36,765 nt of DNA from a virus. Made by a program: the position numbers and the translations under genes. The stretch lies in the IMG/VR virus record IMGVR_UViG_3300009104_000056, positions 1-36,765 of that record; one strand, given 5' to 3'. Of the stretch, positions 27,273-34,489 are shown one piece after another (the first letter of the stretch is position 1; every line of letters starts with the position of its first letter). The notes under the pieces were generated by a model. It saw only the letters and a program-made list of their open reading frames with translations. It was not told the DNA's origin and made no database searches.

Positions 27273-27542
27273 ATGAAAGTTTGGATTGACCAGGATCTTT
27301 GCACGGGGGACGGGATTTGTGTTGAGATTTGTCCGTCGGTGTTCGACATGCACGAGGATGGTTTGGCGTATGTCAAGGAAGCCGACTGGCCTACCCTCTG
27401 TGGGCCAGATGGCAGCCCACGGGGTGAACCCGTTTATCAGATGGCCGAAGGGCGGGCGGTAGTTCCTGAAGGGGATGTTGATGCCGCTATTGAGGCTGCT
27501 GAGGAATGTCCTGGCGAGTGCATTTTTCTTGAGGTCGAGTAG
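27273..27542 (+). CDS. Ferredoxin, Asp-containing single-cluster type (89 aa)
   Basis: A small soluble electron carrier. The N-terminus MKVWIDQDLCTGDGICVEIC is a classic ferredoxin start: Cys10, Asp13, Cys16 and Cys20-Pro21 follow the CxxDxxCxxxCP spacing in which Asp replaces the second cysteine, as in Pyrococcus furiosus ferredoxin. The distal Cys79-Pro80 (AAIEAAEECPGECIFLE) completes the site. A 3Fe-4S cluster or an Asp-ligated 4Fe-4S cluster is therefore expected. A 25-residue insert (about 37-63, with Cys43) lengthens the central loop. It lies between terminase genes with direct start-after-stop packing, so it is co-expressed with packaging proteins. A ferredoxin in this place is unusual; the partner enzyme is not in the window. 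Confidence 0.92.
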   Translation: MKVWIDQDLCTGDGICVEICPSVFDMHEDGLAYVKEADWPTLCGPDGSPRGEPVYQMAEGRAVVPEGDVDAAIEAAEECPGECIFLEVE

Positions 27543-28430
27543 GTGAGCCGTCTCGGCGAGCTGCGCCAGGAGGCCGAGTGGCGTAAGTGCGTTCGTGACG
27601 AAAAGTATTTTTTGCGGACGTATTGGCATATTGCGCATCCTGCGCATGGCCGCATCTTGTTTGATTTGAGGCGTGCTCAGGCTGCCGCCATCGACCATTG
27701 GGATAGTAACCGTTATTCTTTGACGTTGAAGGCCCGTCAGATCGGCTGGTCTACGTTGGTGGCGGCGCACCAGTTTTGGTTGGCGTTTTTTCATCCTGAT
27801 CAGAACATTATTGATTTGTCTCGTACGGAACGTGAGGCTGTCCAGTTGTTGCGGAAGACGAAGTACGGGTTTTCGCATTTGCCGAGGTGGATGGTTGATC
27901 GCGGCCCCAGGCAGCTTGTTGAGCATCAGCAACGCATGTTTTTCGGTAATGGTTCCCAGATTGTTTCGATGCCGTCAGCGTCGGATCCTGCGCGTGGCGA
28001 GTCCGCCACGCTTATCGTGGTGGACGAGTGGGCGTTCTTGCCGAACCCCGAGGAGGCGTGGGCTTCTATCGAGCCTGTCGCGGATGTTGGAGGGCGGATC
28101 ATTGGGTTATCGACCGCGAATGGATCAGGAAACTTTTTTCACCATCTTTGGGTGGGGGCGAGCACGGGGAACAACAAGTTTGAACCCATGTTCTACCCGT
28201 GGTCTGCCACGGAGGATCGTGACGATTCGTGGTATGAATCGAAGGTTGAGTCGATGTTGCCGTGGCAGTTGGCTCAGGAGTATCCGACGACGCCTGAGGA
28301 GGCGTTTGTAAAGTCGGGGAATCCCGTGTTCGATTTGGATGTGTTGGACGACATGATGGTGCGTTGCCGCCCTGGGTTGTCGGGGTATTTGCACGAGTTG
28401 TCGGCCAGGTCTGTGGAGTTCAGGTCGTGA
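27543..28430 (+). CDS. terL: Terminase large subunit, ATPase part (295 aa)
   Basis: DNA-translocating motor domain only. GTG 27543 follows the ferredoxin stop directly. Walker A-like LKARQIGWST (62-71) with Lys63, Arg65 and Thr71 is of the K.RQ.G.ST form usual in large terminases. Walker B is LIVVDEWAF (157-165), with Glu162 as catalytic base. The coupling motif is GLSTANGSG (188-196). The protein ends at ...SGNPVFDLDVLDDMMVRCRP plus about 20 residues, where intact terminases continue into the nuclease domain; here the nuclease is a separate gene. The stop overlaps a small zinc-ribbon GTG (GTGA). Confidence 0.9.
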   Translation: MSRLGELRQEAEWRKCVRDEKYFLRTYWHIAHPAHGRILFDLRRAQAAAIDHWDSNRYSLTLKARQIGWSTLVAAHQFWLAFFHPDQNIIDLSRTEREAVQLLRKTKYGFSHLPRWMVDRGPRQLVEHQQRMFFGNGSQIVSMPSASDPARGESATLIVVDEWAFLPNPEEAWASIEPVADVGGRIIGLSTANGSGNFFHHLWVGASTGNNKFEPMFYPWSATEDRDDSWYESKVESMLPWQLAQEYPTTPEEAFVKSGNPVFDLDVLDDMMVRCRPGLSGYLHELSARSVEFRS

Positions 28431-28561
28431 ATTGTTGGCGTTGTGACTCCGAGTTGGTGTGGCAGGGGGATTACGACTTTCCAGATCACGGCGACGAGGT
28501 GACGGTCACCCGTTTGGATTGTTTTGGTTGCGATGCTCACGTCGAGGTGTATTTGCCGTGA
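28427..28561 (+). CDS. Zinc-ribbon protein between terminase halves (44 aa)
   Basis: GTG 28427 overlaps the ATPase stop and its own stop overlaps the nuclease GTG (both GTGA), so all three are translationally coupled. Reads MNCWRCDSELVWQGDYDFPD then HGDEVTVTRLDCFGCDAHVE. CxxC (residues 3-6) and CxxC (32-35) make a zinc ribbon. Such peptides (C..C...L.W.GD.......C..C...VE.Y) are met as separate small genes in other phages. It may structurally bridge the two terminase parts. Confidence 0.75.
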   Translation: MNCWRCDSELVWQGDYDFPDHGDEVTVTRLDCFGCDAHVEVYLP

Positions 28562-29232
28562 GTTTGGAGGTTTGGTGTAAGCCTCAGGGGGATCACGCGT
28601 ACGTGTTGGGGGTGGACACGGCTGAGGGTTTGGGCCACGGCGACTATTCGTGCGTTCAGGTGCTGGACGTGAACACGGGCGAGCAGGCGGCAATATGGCA
28701 CGGCCATATTCCGCCCGACGAGTTGGCTGCCGAGGTGATGCGGGTCGGCTTGTGGTATCGGGATGCGTTGTGTTGCGTCGAGTCGAACAATCATGGTTTG
28801 ACGACGATCACGATGCTGCGCCAGTTGGGGTATCCGCGTCTGTTTCGGAAGCGGTCGCTGAACCAGGCGACGGCGAAGGTGTCGATGGAGTTTGGTTGGC
28901 GTACGACGCGCACGTCGAAGCCGTTGATGATCGACGATTTGGGGATGGCGTTACGCAACGAGGAACTTCAACTGTTTGACCGTCATACCGTGGGGGAGTT
29001 GCGGACGTTTACCCGCAACGAGCGGGGCACGATGTCGGGGTCACCGTATGACGACAGGGTGATGGCGTTGGCGTTGGCGAACCAGATGCGAAAGTATGCT
29101 CACGCCCCCGAGTATGTTGAACATCCCGACGATTATTGGACGGTCGAGTGGTTTCGGAGGCTTGCGGTGGCCGATGACCACGACTCTGGGGGTTACAGGA
29201 TCGGGGCGAGCAGTGTCCGTGGGACACCCTGA
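28558..29232 (+). CDS. Terminase large subunit, nuclease part (224 aa)
   Basis: RNase-H-fold packaging nuclease. The frame is open from 28459, but the N-terminal 33 residues of that longer form are a shadow of the zinc-ribbon gene; GTG 28558 gives MSLEVWCKPQGDHAYVLGVD. Metal-binding acids are all present: Asp20 (LGVDTAEGLGHGDYS), Glu75 (CCVESNNHG) and Asp165/166 (GSPYDDRVMALALANQ). It would cut concatemers into unit lengths. With the preceding ATPase gene it reconstitutes a full-length TerL of normal size (about 520 aa). Confidence 0.88.
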   Translation: MSLEVWCKPQGDHAYVLGVDTAEGLGHGDYSCVQVLDVNTGEQAAIWHGHIPPDELAAEVMRVGLWYRDALCCVESNNHGLTTITMLRQLGYPRLFRKRSLNQATAKVSMEFGWRTTRTSKPLMIDDLGMALRNEELQLFDRHTVGELRTFTRNERGTMSGSPYDDRVMALALANQMRKYAHAPEYVEHPDDYWTVEWFRRLAVADDHDSGGYRIGASSVRGTP

Positions 29233-29242
29233 GCCGTGTATG

Positions 29243-29254
29243 TAGACATGTCTA
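29243..29254. promoter_or_regulatory. 12-bp perfect palindrome in a 46-base intergenic gap
   Basis: TAGACATGTCTA lies between the terminase nuclease gene and the next gene. It is the only spacer longer than 40 bases between the start of the late block and the portal gene. Possible operator or processing site; could be chance. Confidence 0.4.
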
Positions 29255-29278
29255 TCCACTTCACTCAGGAGTATTTTT

Positions 29279-29563
29279 ATGGCTAGGTTCGTTTCCTTTA
29301 CCAACGGCACGCAGACTGTCGATGGTGCGAAGGGTCAGAACAACAAGATGGAGCGCGGCGGGTCGGTTTCTGCGAACCCGATCTGGGAGCCTGGTGGCGC
29401 CAATTCGCCGAAGCAGCGGTTTGATTCCCCGAAGGTGAACAACCAGACGGGCGGCTACGGCCAGGTTTCGGTGCGCGACACGCCGTTCAATCAGCATGGC
29501 GAGACGGGCAAGGTTGAGCCTGCGAAGCCGCAGCCGAACCTCAAGGGTCATAACGCCCGCTAG
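29279..29563 (+). CDS. Small virion-type hypothetical protein (94 aa)
   Basis: AGGAG nine bases before ATG 29279. Starts MARFVSFTNGTQTVDGAKGQ, then Gly/Asn/Pro-rich without clear helices (NPIWEPGGANSPKQRFDSPK), ending KPQPNLKGHNAR. Low complexity and basic; probably disordered, perhaps bound to DNA or portal. Stop shares a base with the next GTG. Not recognised. Confidence 0.6.
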   Translation: MARFVSFTNGTQTVDGAKGQNNKMERGGSVSANPIWEPGGANSPKQRFDSPKVNNQTGGYGQVSVRDTPFNQHGETGKVEPAKPQPNLKGHNAR

Positions 29564-29835
29564 TGGCCGTATTGCCCCCTAGGGCTTCGTTCGAGGAGTT
29601 CTGCTCGTACGTTCGTGGCATCAACGATGATGTCCACGACGACGAGCTGGACGACTTGTGGGAGTGGCGCCAGAAACTACTTGGTGTCCGAATAGACACT
29701 GGGCGCGGCTACCGCTCGACGCTGCCCCCCGACGAGCAGCATTTGTCCCGCGAGGAACGCGGGTTGAAGGCTCAACAGGAAGCGTTGTCCCAGGGGCGGA
29801 ATATCGAAAGGTTGCCTGACAAGGCGTACTTCTGA
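29563..29835 (+). CDS. Small hypothetical protein before portal (90 aa)
   Basis: GTG 29563 overlaps the previous TAG by one base. MAVLPPRASFEEFCSYVRGI then acidic helix NDDVHDDELDDLWEWRQKLL, a disordered middle and helix LSREERGLKAQQEALSQGRN. TGATG junction with portal. Might help portal or terminase docking; no family recognised. Confidence 0.6.
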   Translation: MAVLPPRASFEEFCSYVRGINDDVHDDELDDLWEWRQKLLGVRIDTGRGYRSTLPPDEQHLSREERGLKAQQEALSQGRNIERLPDKAYF

Positions 29836-31733
29836 TGGCTCGTAAGACACGCAGTGAACTGCTGGACGATTACCAGCATCGGCTGAACCTGTCGCGCCGT
29901 TGGCGCGATGAGGAAGGCTACGACAGGACGTGGCGTCGTTTGATCGACTTGTACAGGGGTAAGCATTGGCCTCGTACGTCGTCTGCGGAGCGCGATTTGA
30001 TCGCGGTGAACTTGTCGTTTTCGACGGTGAACGTGATTGCGCCGTCGGTTGCTGTGAACCATCCGAAGATCGTGGTGAAGGCGAACCATCCTGGCGACGA
30101 GGCGAACGCTTCGTTTGTCGAGGCGGTCGTGAACCATTTGTGGCGTCATCACGATTTCCGCAAGCCTTTCCGCCGCGCCGTCAAAGATTTCCTGATCTTG
30201 GGGCACGGCTGGTTGAAGGTTGGTTGGCGGTTCGTGGAGCAGGAACGCTCTTTGGGCGAGGGGGAGCGCGCCGAGATTTTCGATCAGGCCGTGTCGGAGG
30301 CGAACGCTTTCGCCTTTGAGGAGCCGTTTTTGGCGTCCGATTTGCCGTCTGACGAGGAGATTGAGGCGAATCTGCCGACGACGCAGATGACGATTGTCGA
30401 GGATCAGCCGTTTGTGGAGCGCGTGTCGCCGTTCGACATGTTCGTGGATCCTGAGGCGACCTGCATCGAGGATGCGATGTGGATTGCCCAGCGGATTGTC
30501 CGCCCGTTGAAGGAGGCGCAGGACGACAAGCGTTATTCGCCTTCGGTGCGGAAGGGTTTGGCGGCGAACGCTGGCGTGAACCCGATGTATGCGGACGGCT
30601 ACTACGAGGACACGTTGGAGCGGTACGTGGAGGATGACCGTGTGGTCATCTGGGAGTATTACGACGTGCCGTCGAACACCATGTCGGTGTTCGCCGATCA
30701 GGGCGACGGGTTCCTGGTGCCGCCGACGGTGATGCCGTATGCGTTTGGGCAGCCGTTTGTGATGATGCGGAACTATGACGTTCCTGACGTGTTTTATCCG
30801 ATTGGCGATTTGGAGCCGATCGAGTCGTTGCAGTTGGAGTTGGATAAGACTCGTTCCCAGTTGATGAACGACAGGAAACGGTACGCACGCAAGTACCTGT
30901 ACCACGAGAGGTCGTTTGGCCCTGAGGGCCGTGAGGCTTTGGAGGCCGACGAGGATGGCCGTCTCGTCCCTGTGGTGGATGAGAACAAGCCGTTGTCGGA
31001 GGTTGTCGTCCCGATGCCTCAGATCCCGATTTCAAACGACATTTACGCGTACTCGAACATTATTGAGGAAGACATCAACACGGTGTCGGGCATTTCGGAG
31101 TATGCGCGGGGTGCGATGCCTGAGATTCGTCGTACGGCGACGGAGGCCAGCATTATCGCTGACGCGCAGAACGCCAGGGCTGCCGACAAGTTGGCTTTGG
31201 TTGAGATTGCCATTTCGCATATTGGCCGTCGCGTGTTGCAACTCGTTCAGCAGTACATGACGGGTGAGGCGATGGCGCGTGTCGCTTTGAAGGGCGGCGA
31301 ATCGTTGTATGTGCCGTACACGAGGGAAGAGATTCTCGGCGAGTACGACTTCAGCGTGGAGGGCGGTTCTACGCAGCCGATCAATGACACGATCCGCAAG
31401 CAGCAGGCGGTGTCGTTGATGAACGCTGTTGCGCCTTTGATTGGCACGGTGATTGATCCGACGGCGTTGGCGATGCACATTCTCGAAGAGGGATTCGACG
31501 TGAAGGATCCGATGAAGTTCTTGATACAGCAGCCTGCGACCCCTGAGGAGCAGGCTGTCGCTGGGCAAACCCCGCCGCCGCCCGAGCAGGCCCCGCCGCC
31601 GCTACCCGACATGGGTGGCGTGCCGTTGCCGCAGGGGCCAGATATGGGGGCGTTTGCCCCGACTGGCGGGGTACCGCCCGAGTTGTTGGCGCAGTTGCAG
31701 AACCAGATGGGGTTGGAATTGCCTGCGCTTTGA
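29835..31733 (+). CDS. Portal protein (632 aa)
   Basis: Forms the dodecameric ring at the capsid vertex for DNA passage. The N-terminal part (RRWRDEEGYDRTWRRLIDLY, RDLIAVNLSFSTVNVIAPSV, NHPKIVVKAN) and the following helical wing with a FLILGHGWLKVGWRFV strand are of phage portal type. Residues 330-450 contain the stem-like helices (ESLQLELDKTRSQLMNDRKR, VSGISEYARGAMPEIRRTAT). The C-terminus is Pro/Gln-rich and disordered (QTPPPPEQAPPPLPDMGGVP). Position between terminase and scaffold is canonical. Confidence 0.9.
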   Translation: MARKTRSELLDDYQHRLNLSRRWRDEEGYDRTWRRLIDLYRGKHWPRTSSAERDLIAVNLSFSTVNVIAPSVAVNHPKIVVKANHPGDEANASFVEAVVNHLWRHHDFRKPFRRAVKDFLILGHGWLKVGWRFVEQERSLGEGERAEIFDQAVSEANAFAFEEPFLASDLPSDEEIEANLPTTQMTIVEDQPFVERVSPFDMFVDPEATCIEDAMWIAQRIVRPLKEAQDDKRYSPSVRKGLAANAGVNPMYADGYYEDTLERYVEDDRVVIWEYYDVPSNTMSVFADQGDGFLVPPTVMPYAFGQPFVMMRNYDVPDVFYPIGDLEPIESLQLELDKTRSQLMNDRKRYARKYLYHERSFGPEGREALEADEDGRLVPVVDENKPLSEVVVPMPQIPISNDIYAYSNIIEEDINTVSGISEYARGAMPEIRRTATEASIIADAQNARAADKLALVEIAISHIGRRVLQLVQQYMTGEAMARVALKGGESLYVPYTREEILGEYDFSVEGGSTQPINDTIRKQQAVSLMNAVAPLIGTVIDPTALAMHILEEGFDVKDPMKFLIQQPATPEEQAVAGQTPPPPEQAPPPLPDMGGVPLPQGPDMGAFAPTGGVPPELLAQLQNQMGLELPAL

Positions 31734-31737
31734 TCTG

Positions 31738-31756
31738 CGGTGGGACAGTCCCGCCG
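31738..31756 (+). other. Hairpin between portal and scaffold genes
   Basis: CGGTGGG, loop ACAGT, CCCGCCG pair over seven positions (one G-U in RNA). It begins five bases after the portal stop, with no T-run. It may pause transcription, or protect the downstream scaffold-capsid mRNA, whose products are needed in bulk. Confidence 0.5.
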
Positions 31757-31798
31757 TAACTAATAGGAGCAACCGTCGAGGACTCCCAGGAGGCAGAA

Positions 31799-32521
31799 GT
31801 GCCCGAAGAAAACATGGAAGCAACAGAATCCGCTTTGGCGGACAGTCCAGAGCTTTCAGCAACGGAACCGACAGGAACCAGCGACTATACCGTCAAGATC
31901 GACGGGGAAGAGCAGCAGGTCAGCCTAGAGGAACTACAAAACGGCTATCAGCGGCAGGCGGATTACACCCGTAAGACGCAGGAGTTGGCAGCCGAACGTC
32001 AGCGTCTACAACAGGCAGAAACCATCGTGTCGGCCCTTGAGGCCGACCCGCACGGTACTTTGGCCGCGTTGGGAAACGCTTTGGGCGTGGAGGACACCCC
32101 CGTGCCCCAAGACGACGTGTCGTCTTGGGAGGACGAGGATCCAACCGCTCAGAGGGTCGCCCATCTCGAAGCCCAGGTTGCCCGTCAGGCGCAGGCGCAG
32201 AGAAAGCAGGCGTTGGACAAAGAAGTTTCACGTTTGAAGAGCCAGTACGGCAATTTTGATGAGCAGGTGCTGTTCAAGCATGCCCTGGACAACAAGATCG
32301 CCAACTTGGAGGCCGCTTACACCCACATGAACTTCAATGGTCTGGCTGGTTACGCTGGGAAACTCCAGCGGGACCAGGAGGCTTTGGAAGCGAAGCGTGG
32401 GGGTGCCCCTGTCGAGGGCGGGAAGACCGTCCAGCAGGGCGCTGTGGTGGGCGATGCCAACAAGAAGGTTTCTTCGCTGCGTGAAGCGTTTGCCCTTGCC
32501 AAACAAGAATTAGGCACCTAA
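31799..32521 (+). CDS. Capsid scaffolding protein (240 aa)
   Basis: AGGAGG ahead of GTG 31799. Acidic N-terminus, then YTVKIDGEEQQVSLEELQNG (a short domain often found in scaffolds), long charged helices from about 65 (TRKTQELAAERQRLQQAETI) to 170 (QAQAQRKQALDKEVSRLKSQ), and a basic helical C-terminus (KKVSSLREAFALAKQELGT) that would contact the capsid protein. Coiled-coil character, acidity, length and position just before the capsid gene are typical of a scaffold that directs procapsid assembly and then exits. Confidence 0.85.
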   Translation: MPEENMEATESALADSPELSATEPTGTSDYTVKIDGEEQQVSLEELQNGYQRQADYTRKTQELAAERQRLQQAETIVSALEADPHGTLAALGNALGVEDTPVPQDDVSSWEDEDPTAQRVAHLEAQVARQAQAQRKQALDKEVSRLKSQYGNFDEQVLFKHALDNKIANLEAAYTHMNFNGLAGYAGKLQRDQEALEAKRGGAPVEGGKTVQQGAVVGDANKKVSSLREAFALAKQELGT

Positions 32522-32541
32522 ACCTTTGAAGGGGGTTTCAC

Positions 32542-33492
32542 ATGGCTGCTGGTAACAGCAACTTTGACGAGATTCTCTCCACCACGCTCAAGAACTACAT
32601 TCCGAAGCTGACGGACAACATCTTCAGCGCTCGGCCCTTGTTCTACGCGTTGACGAACGGTCAGACCATTCGTCGCATCAGCGGTGGGGCGAAGATCGTT
32701 GTTCCCGTGATTTACGGGACCAACTCAACCGCTGGTTCGTACAGCGGTACCGACACTATTTCCGTGACGGCTCAGACAGGCATTTCGGCTGCTGAGTACG
32801 ACTGGAAGCAGTACGCGGCAACTGTGACGATCAATGGTATTGAGGAAGCCAAGAACAACGGCGAAGCTCAGATCATTGACCTTCTGGAAGGCAAGATTTT
32901 CCAGACGCAGGAAACCATCATCGAGAACATGAACACCATGTTCTTCGGCAACGGCACTGGCAACAGCAGCAAGGACTGGTTGGGGCTGAGTGCCCTAGTT
33001 GGTTCCACGGGTTCTCCTGGTGGCATTGATGCCACCGATTCGGACAACTCGTGGTGGCGTTCAGCGGTAACCAACCAGGGCGGTGCAATCACCGTCGCTG
33101 CGATGGCTACCCTGTACAACAACTGCTCAGTTGGCAACGACCAGCCGACTATCATCATCACGGGTCAGAACCAGTACGAGGCTTACGAGGCTCTGCTGGA
33201 TGGTCAGATCCGCTACACCGACACCGACATGGCTGACGGTGGCTTCCAGAACCTTCTGTTCAAGGGCGCCCCGATCACCTTCGATGGCACCTTGGCAGGT
33301 GAGGGCAAGCTTTACATGCTCAACACCAAGTACCTGCAACTGGTCGCCCATTCGGATGTCTGGTTCAAGCCGACGCCGTTCGTGCGTCCAACCAACCAGG
33401 ATGCGGTGTTCTCGCAGTTGCTTTGCTACGGCGAGTTGACCACTTCCAACCGTGCCCGCCAGGGCTACATGTACGGGATCACGCCTGCTTAG
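32542..33492 (+). CDS. Major capsid protein, HK97-type (316 aa)
   Basis: GAAGGGGG precedes ATG 32542. The N-arm (FDEILSTTLKNYIPKLTDNI) leads into an E-loop/P-domain region (ISGGAKIVVPVIYGTNSTAG, EYDWKQYAATVTINGIEEAK), a spine helix (EAQIIDLLEGKIFQTQETII), and an A-domain (QPTIIITGQNQYEAYEALLD). It ends with a strand set (FKGAPITFDGTLAGEGKLYM, then PTPFVRP) and a short tail. Length and pattern match HK97-fold capsid proteins of podo- and siphoviruses. No protease gene lies upstream and the N-terminus is short, so no delta-domain cleavage is expected. Confidence 0.9.
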   Translation: MAAGNSNFDEILSTTLKNYIPKLTDNIFSARPLFYALTNGQTIRRISGGAKIVVPVIYGTNSTAGSYSGTDTISVTAQTGISAAEYDWKQYAATVTINGIEEAKNNGEAQIIDLLEGKIFQTQETIIENMNTMFFGNGTGNSSKDWLGLSALVGSTGSPGGIDATDSDNSWWRSAVTNQGGAITVAAMATLYNNCSVGNDQPTIIITGQNQYEAYEALLDGQIRYTDTDMADGGFQNLLFKGAPITFDGTLAGEGKLYMLNTKYLQLVAHSDVWFKPTPFVRPTNQDAVFSQLLCYGELTTSNRARQGYMYGITPA

Positions 33493-33520
33493 GCACCGTA
33501 CCTGACTTCTTAGGAGCATC

Positions 33521-33778
33521 ATGGGACGAGGTTTCGCATACGCACATAAGGCAGGGCAACGCCCCTATGGGCAGCCCGCCGACGGCTACCGTGACGCTTC
33601 GCCTCGACCCCAAACTGTGGGTTCGTCGCGGAATGTTCAACGAGTCCAGCGTATCGCCACTTCCGTTCCCGCTCCTGAGGTCATCATGTGCAGCGCGCTG
33701 ACTCGTAGCGGGGCACCCTGTAAGGGGCGCCCCGTTACGGGCAGCGACCTGTGCGTCTTCCACACCGAAAAGGAGTAG
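33521..33778 (+). CDS. Small protein with C-terminal zinc motif (85 aa)
   Basis: AGGAG before ATG 33521. A disordered basic N-terminal half (MGRGFAYAHKAGQRPYGQPA) is followed by MCSALTRSGAPCKGRPVTGS then DLCVFH: Cys-x9-Cys-x11-Cys-x2-His, a zinc-knuckle pattern often seen in phage and actinobacterial small proteins (C...T..G.PC......C..H). Lies between capsid and adaptor genes; perhaps a capsid-associated or minor head protein. Confidence 0.65.
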   Translation: MGRGFAYAHKAGQRPYGQPADGYRDASPRPQTVGSSRNVQRVQRIATSVPAPEVIMCSALTRSGAPCKGRPVTGSDLCVFHTEKE

Positions 33779-33781
33779 CGG

Positions 33782-34486
33782 GTGGACATTTCCACCATGC
33801 GCTCGTATATCCGCTCGGTGGTGGATATTGACTCGTCCGACATTACGGACGACACCCTGAACCGTTTCCTCGGCGAGGGGTACGACAAGATCGTTTATTC
33901 GGAGAAGCGTTGGCCTTTCTACGAGGTGTCCACCACGTTCAGCACCGTTGCCGACACGAAGGACTATACGTTGGCGACGGTTGGCGCTTCGGTCACGAAC
34001 GGGCTCCGCGAGATAGCGGCGCTACGCACCGATGACCATGTGGTTACCTTCGTGGGCCGCGACGACGGCGATGTCGTGTATCCGCTGGATACGACGACGA
34101 CGGGTGATCCGTGGTGGTGGTCGTTCTGGGCAGAAACAGTGCGGCTGTATCCGACCCCAGGTTCGGCGTCCACCGTGTATGTGCGGGGCTACCAGAACCC
34201 GTCCTCGTTCGGGGCGGCTTCGTCGGACACGACGGAACCGTCCGATCTGCCGAATCCGTTTCATGTTCTGATCGCCACCTATGGGATCGCCCGCGCTTAT
34301 GAGCAGCAGGAAGACCCTGGGATGGCAGCCCAGTATTTCGCCTTGTTCGAGGGCGAACTGGACAATTTGAAGGATCGGTACGTGGACATGCCTGCTCCGC
34401 AGCCGATTGTGCTCAACGGGCGTTTGGCTTCGCGTTGGCGGTCGCAGGTCATCTTGCCGAATCGTCTCCGCTACTCTTGGGAGTAG
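33782..34486 (+). CDS. Head-tail adaptor / neck protein (234 aa)
   Basis: AAGGAG before GTG 33782. The N-terminal helical part (MDISTMRSYIRSVVDIDSSD, ITDDTLNRFLGEGYDKIVYS) leads to a beta-domain (FYEVSTTFSTVADTKDYTLA) and a C-terminal helical part (HVLIATYGIARAYEQQEDPG, AAQYFALFEGELDNLKDRYV). This helix-beta-helix plan is known from podovirus adaptors of the gp11/tail tubular A or P22 gp4-like class. Position between capsid and nozzle supports that it bridges the portal and the tail. Confidence 0.75.
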   Translation: MDISTMRSYIRSVVDIDSSDITDDTLNRFLGEGYDKIVYSEKRWPFYEVSTTFSTVADTKDYTLATVGASVTNGLREIAALRTDDHVVTFVGRDDGDVVYPLDTTTTGDPWWWSFWAETVRLYPTPGSASTVYVRGYQNPSSFGAASSDTTEPSDLPNPFHVLIATYGIARAYEQQEDPGMAAQYFALFEGELDNLKDRYVDMPAPQPIVLNGRLASRWRSQVILPNRLRYSWE

Positions 34487-34489
34487 CGG

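Noticed and set aside
26372-27932. Two long minus-strand frames opposite small terminase, ferredoxin and TerL
   Set aside because: Both antisense to motif-confirmed genes; composition (Thr/His/Asn/Arg) reflects reverse complement of G/T-rich coding DNA.
29772-30905. Minus-strand frame (377 aa) inside portal
   Set aside because: Shadow of the portal gene with Arg/His/Val-rich product.
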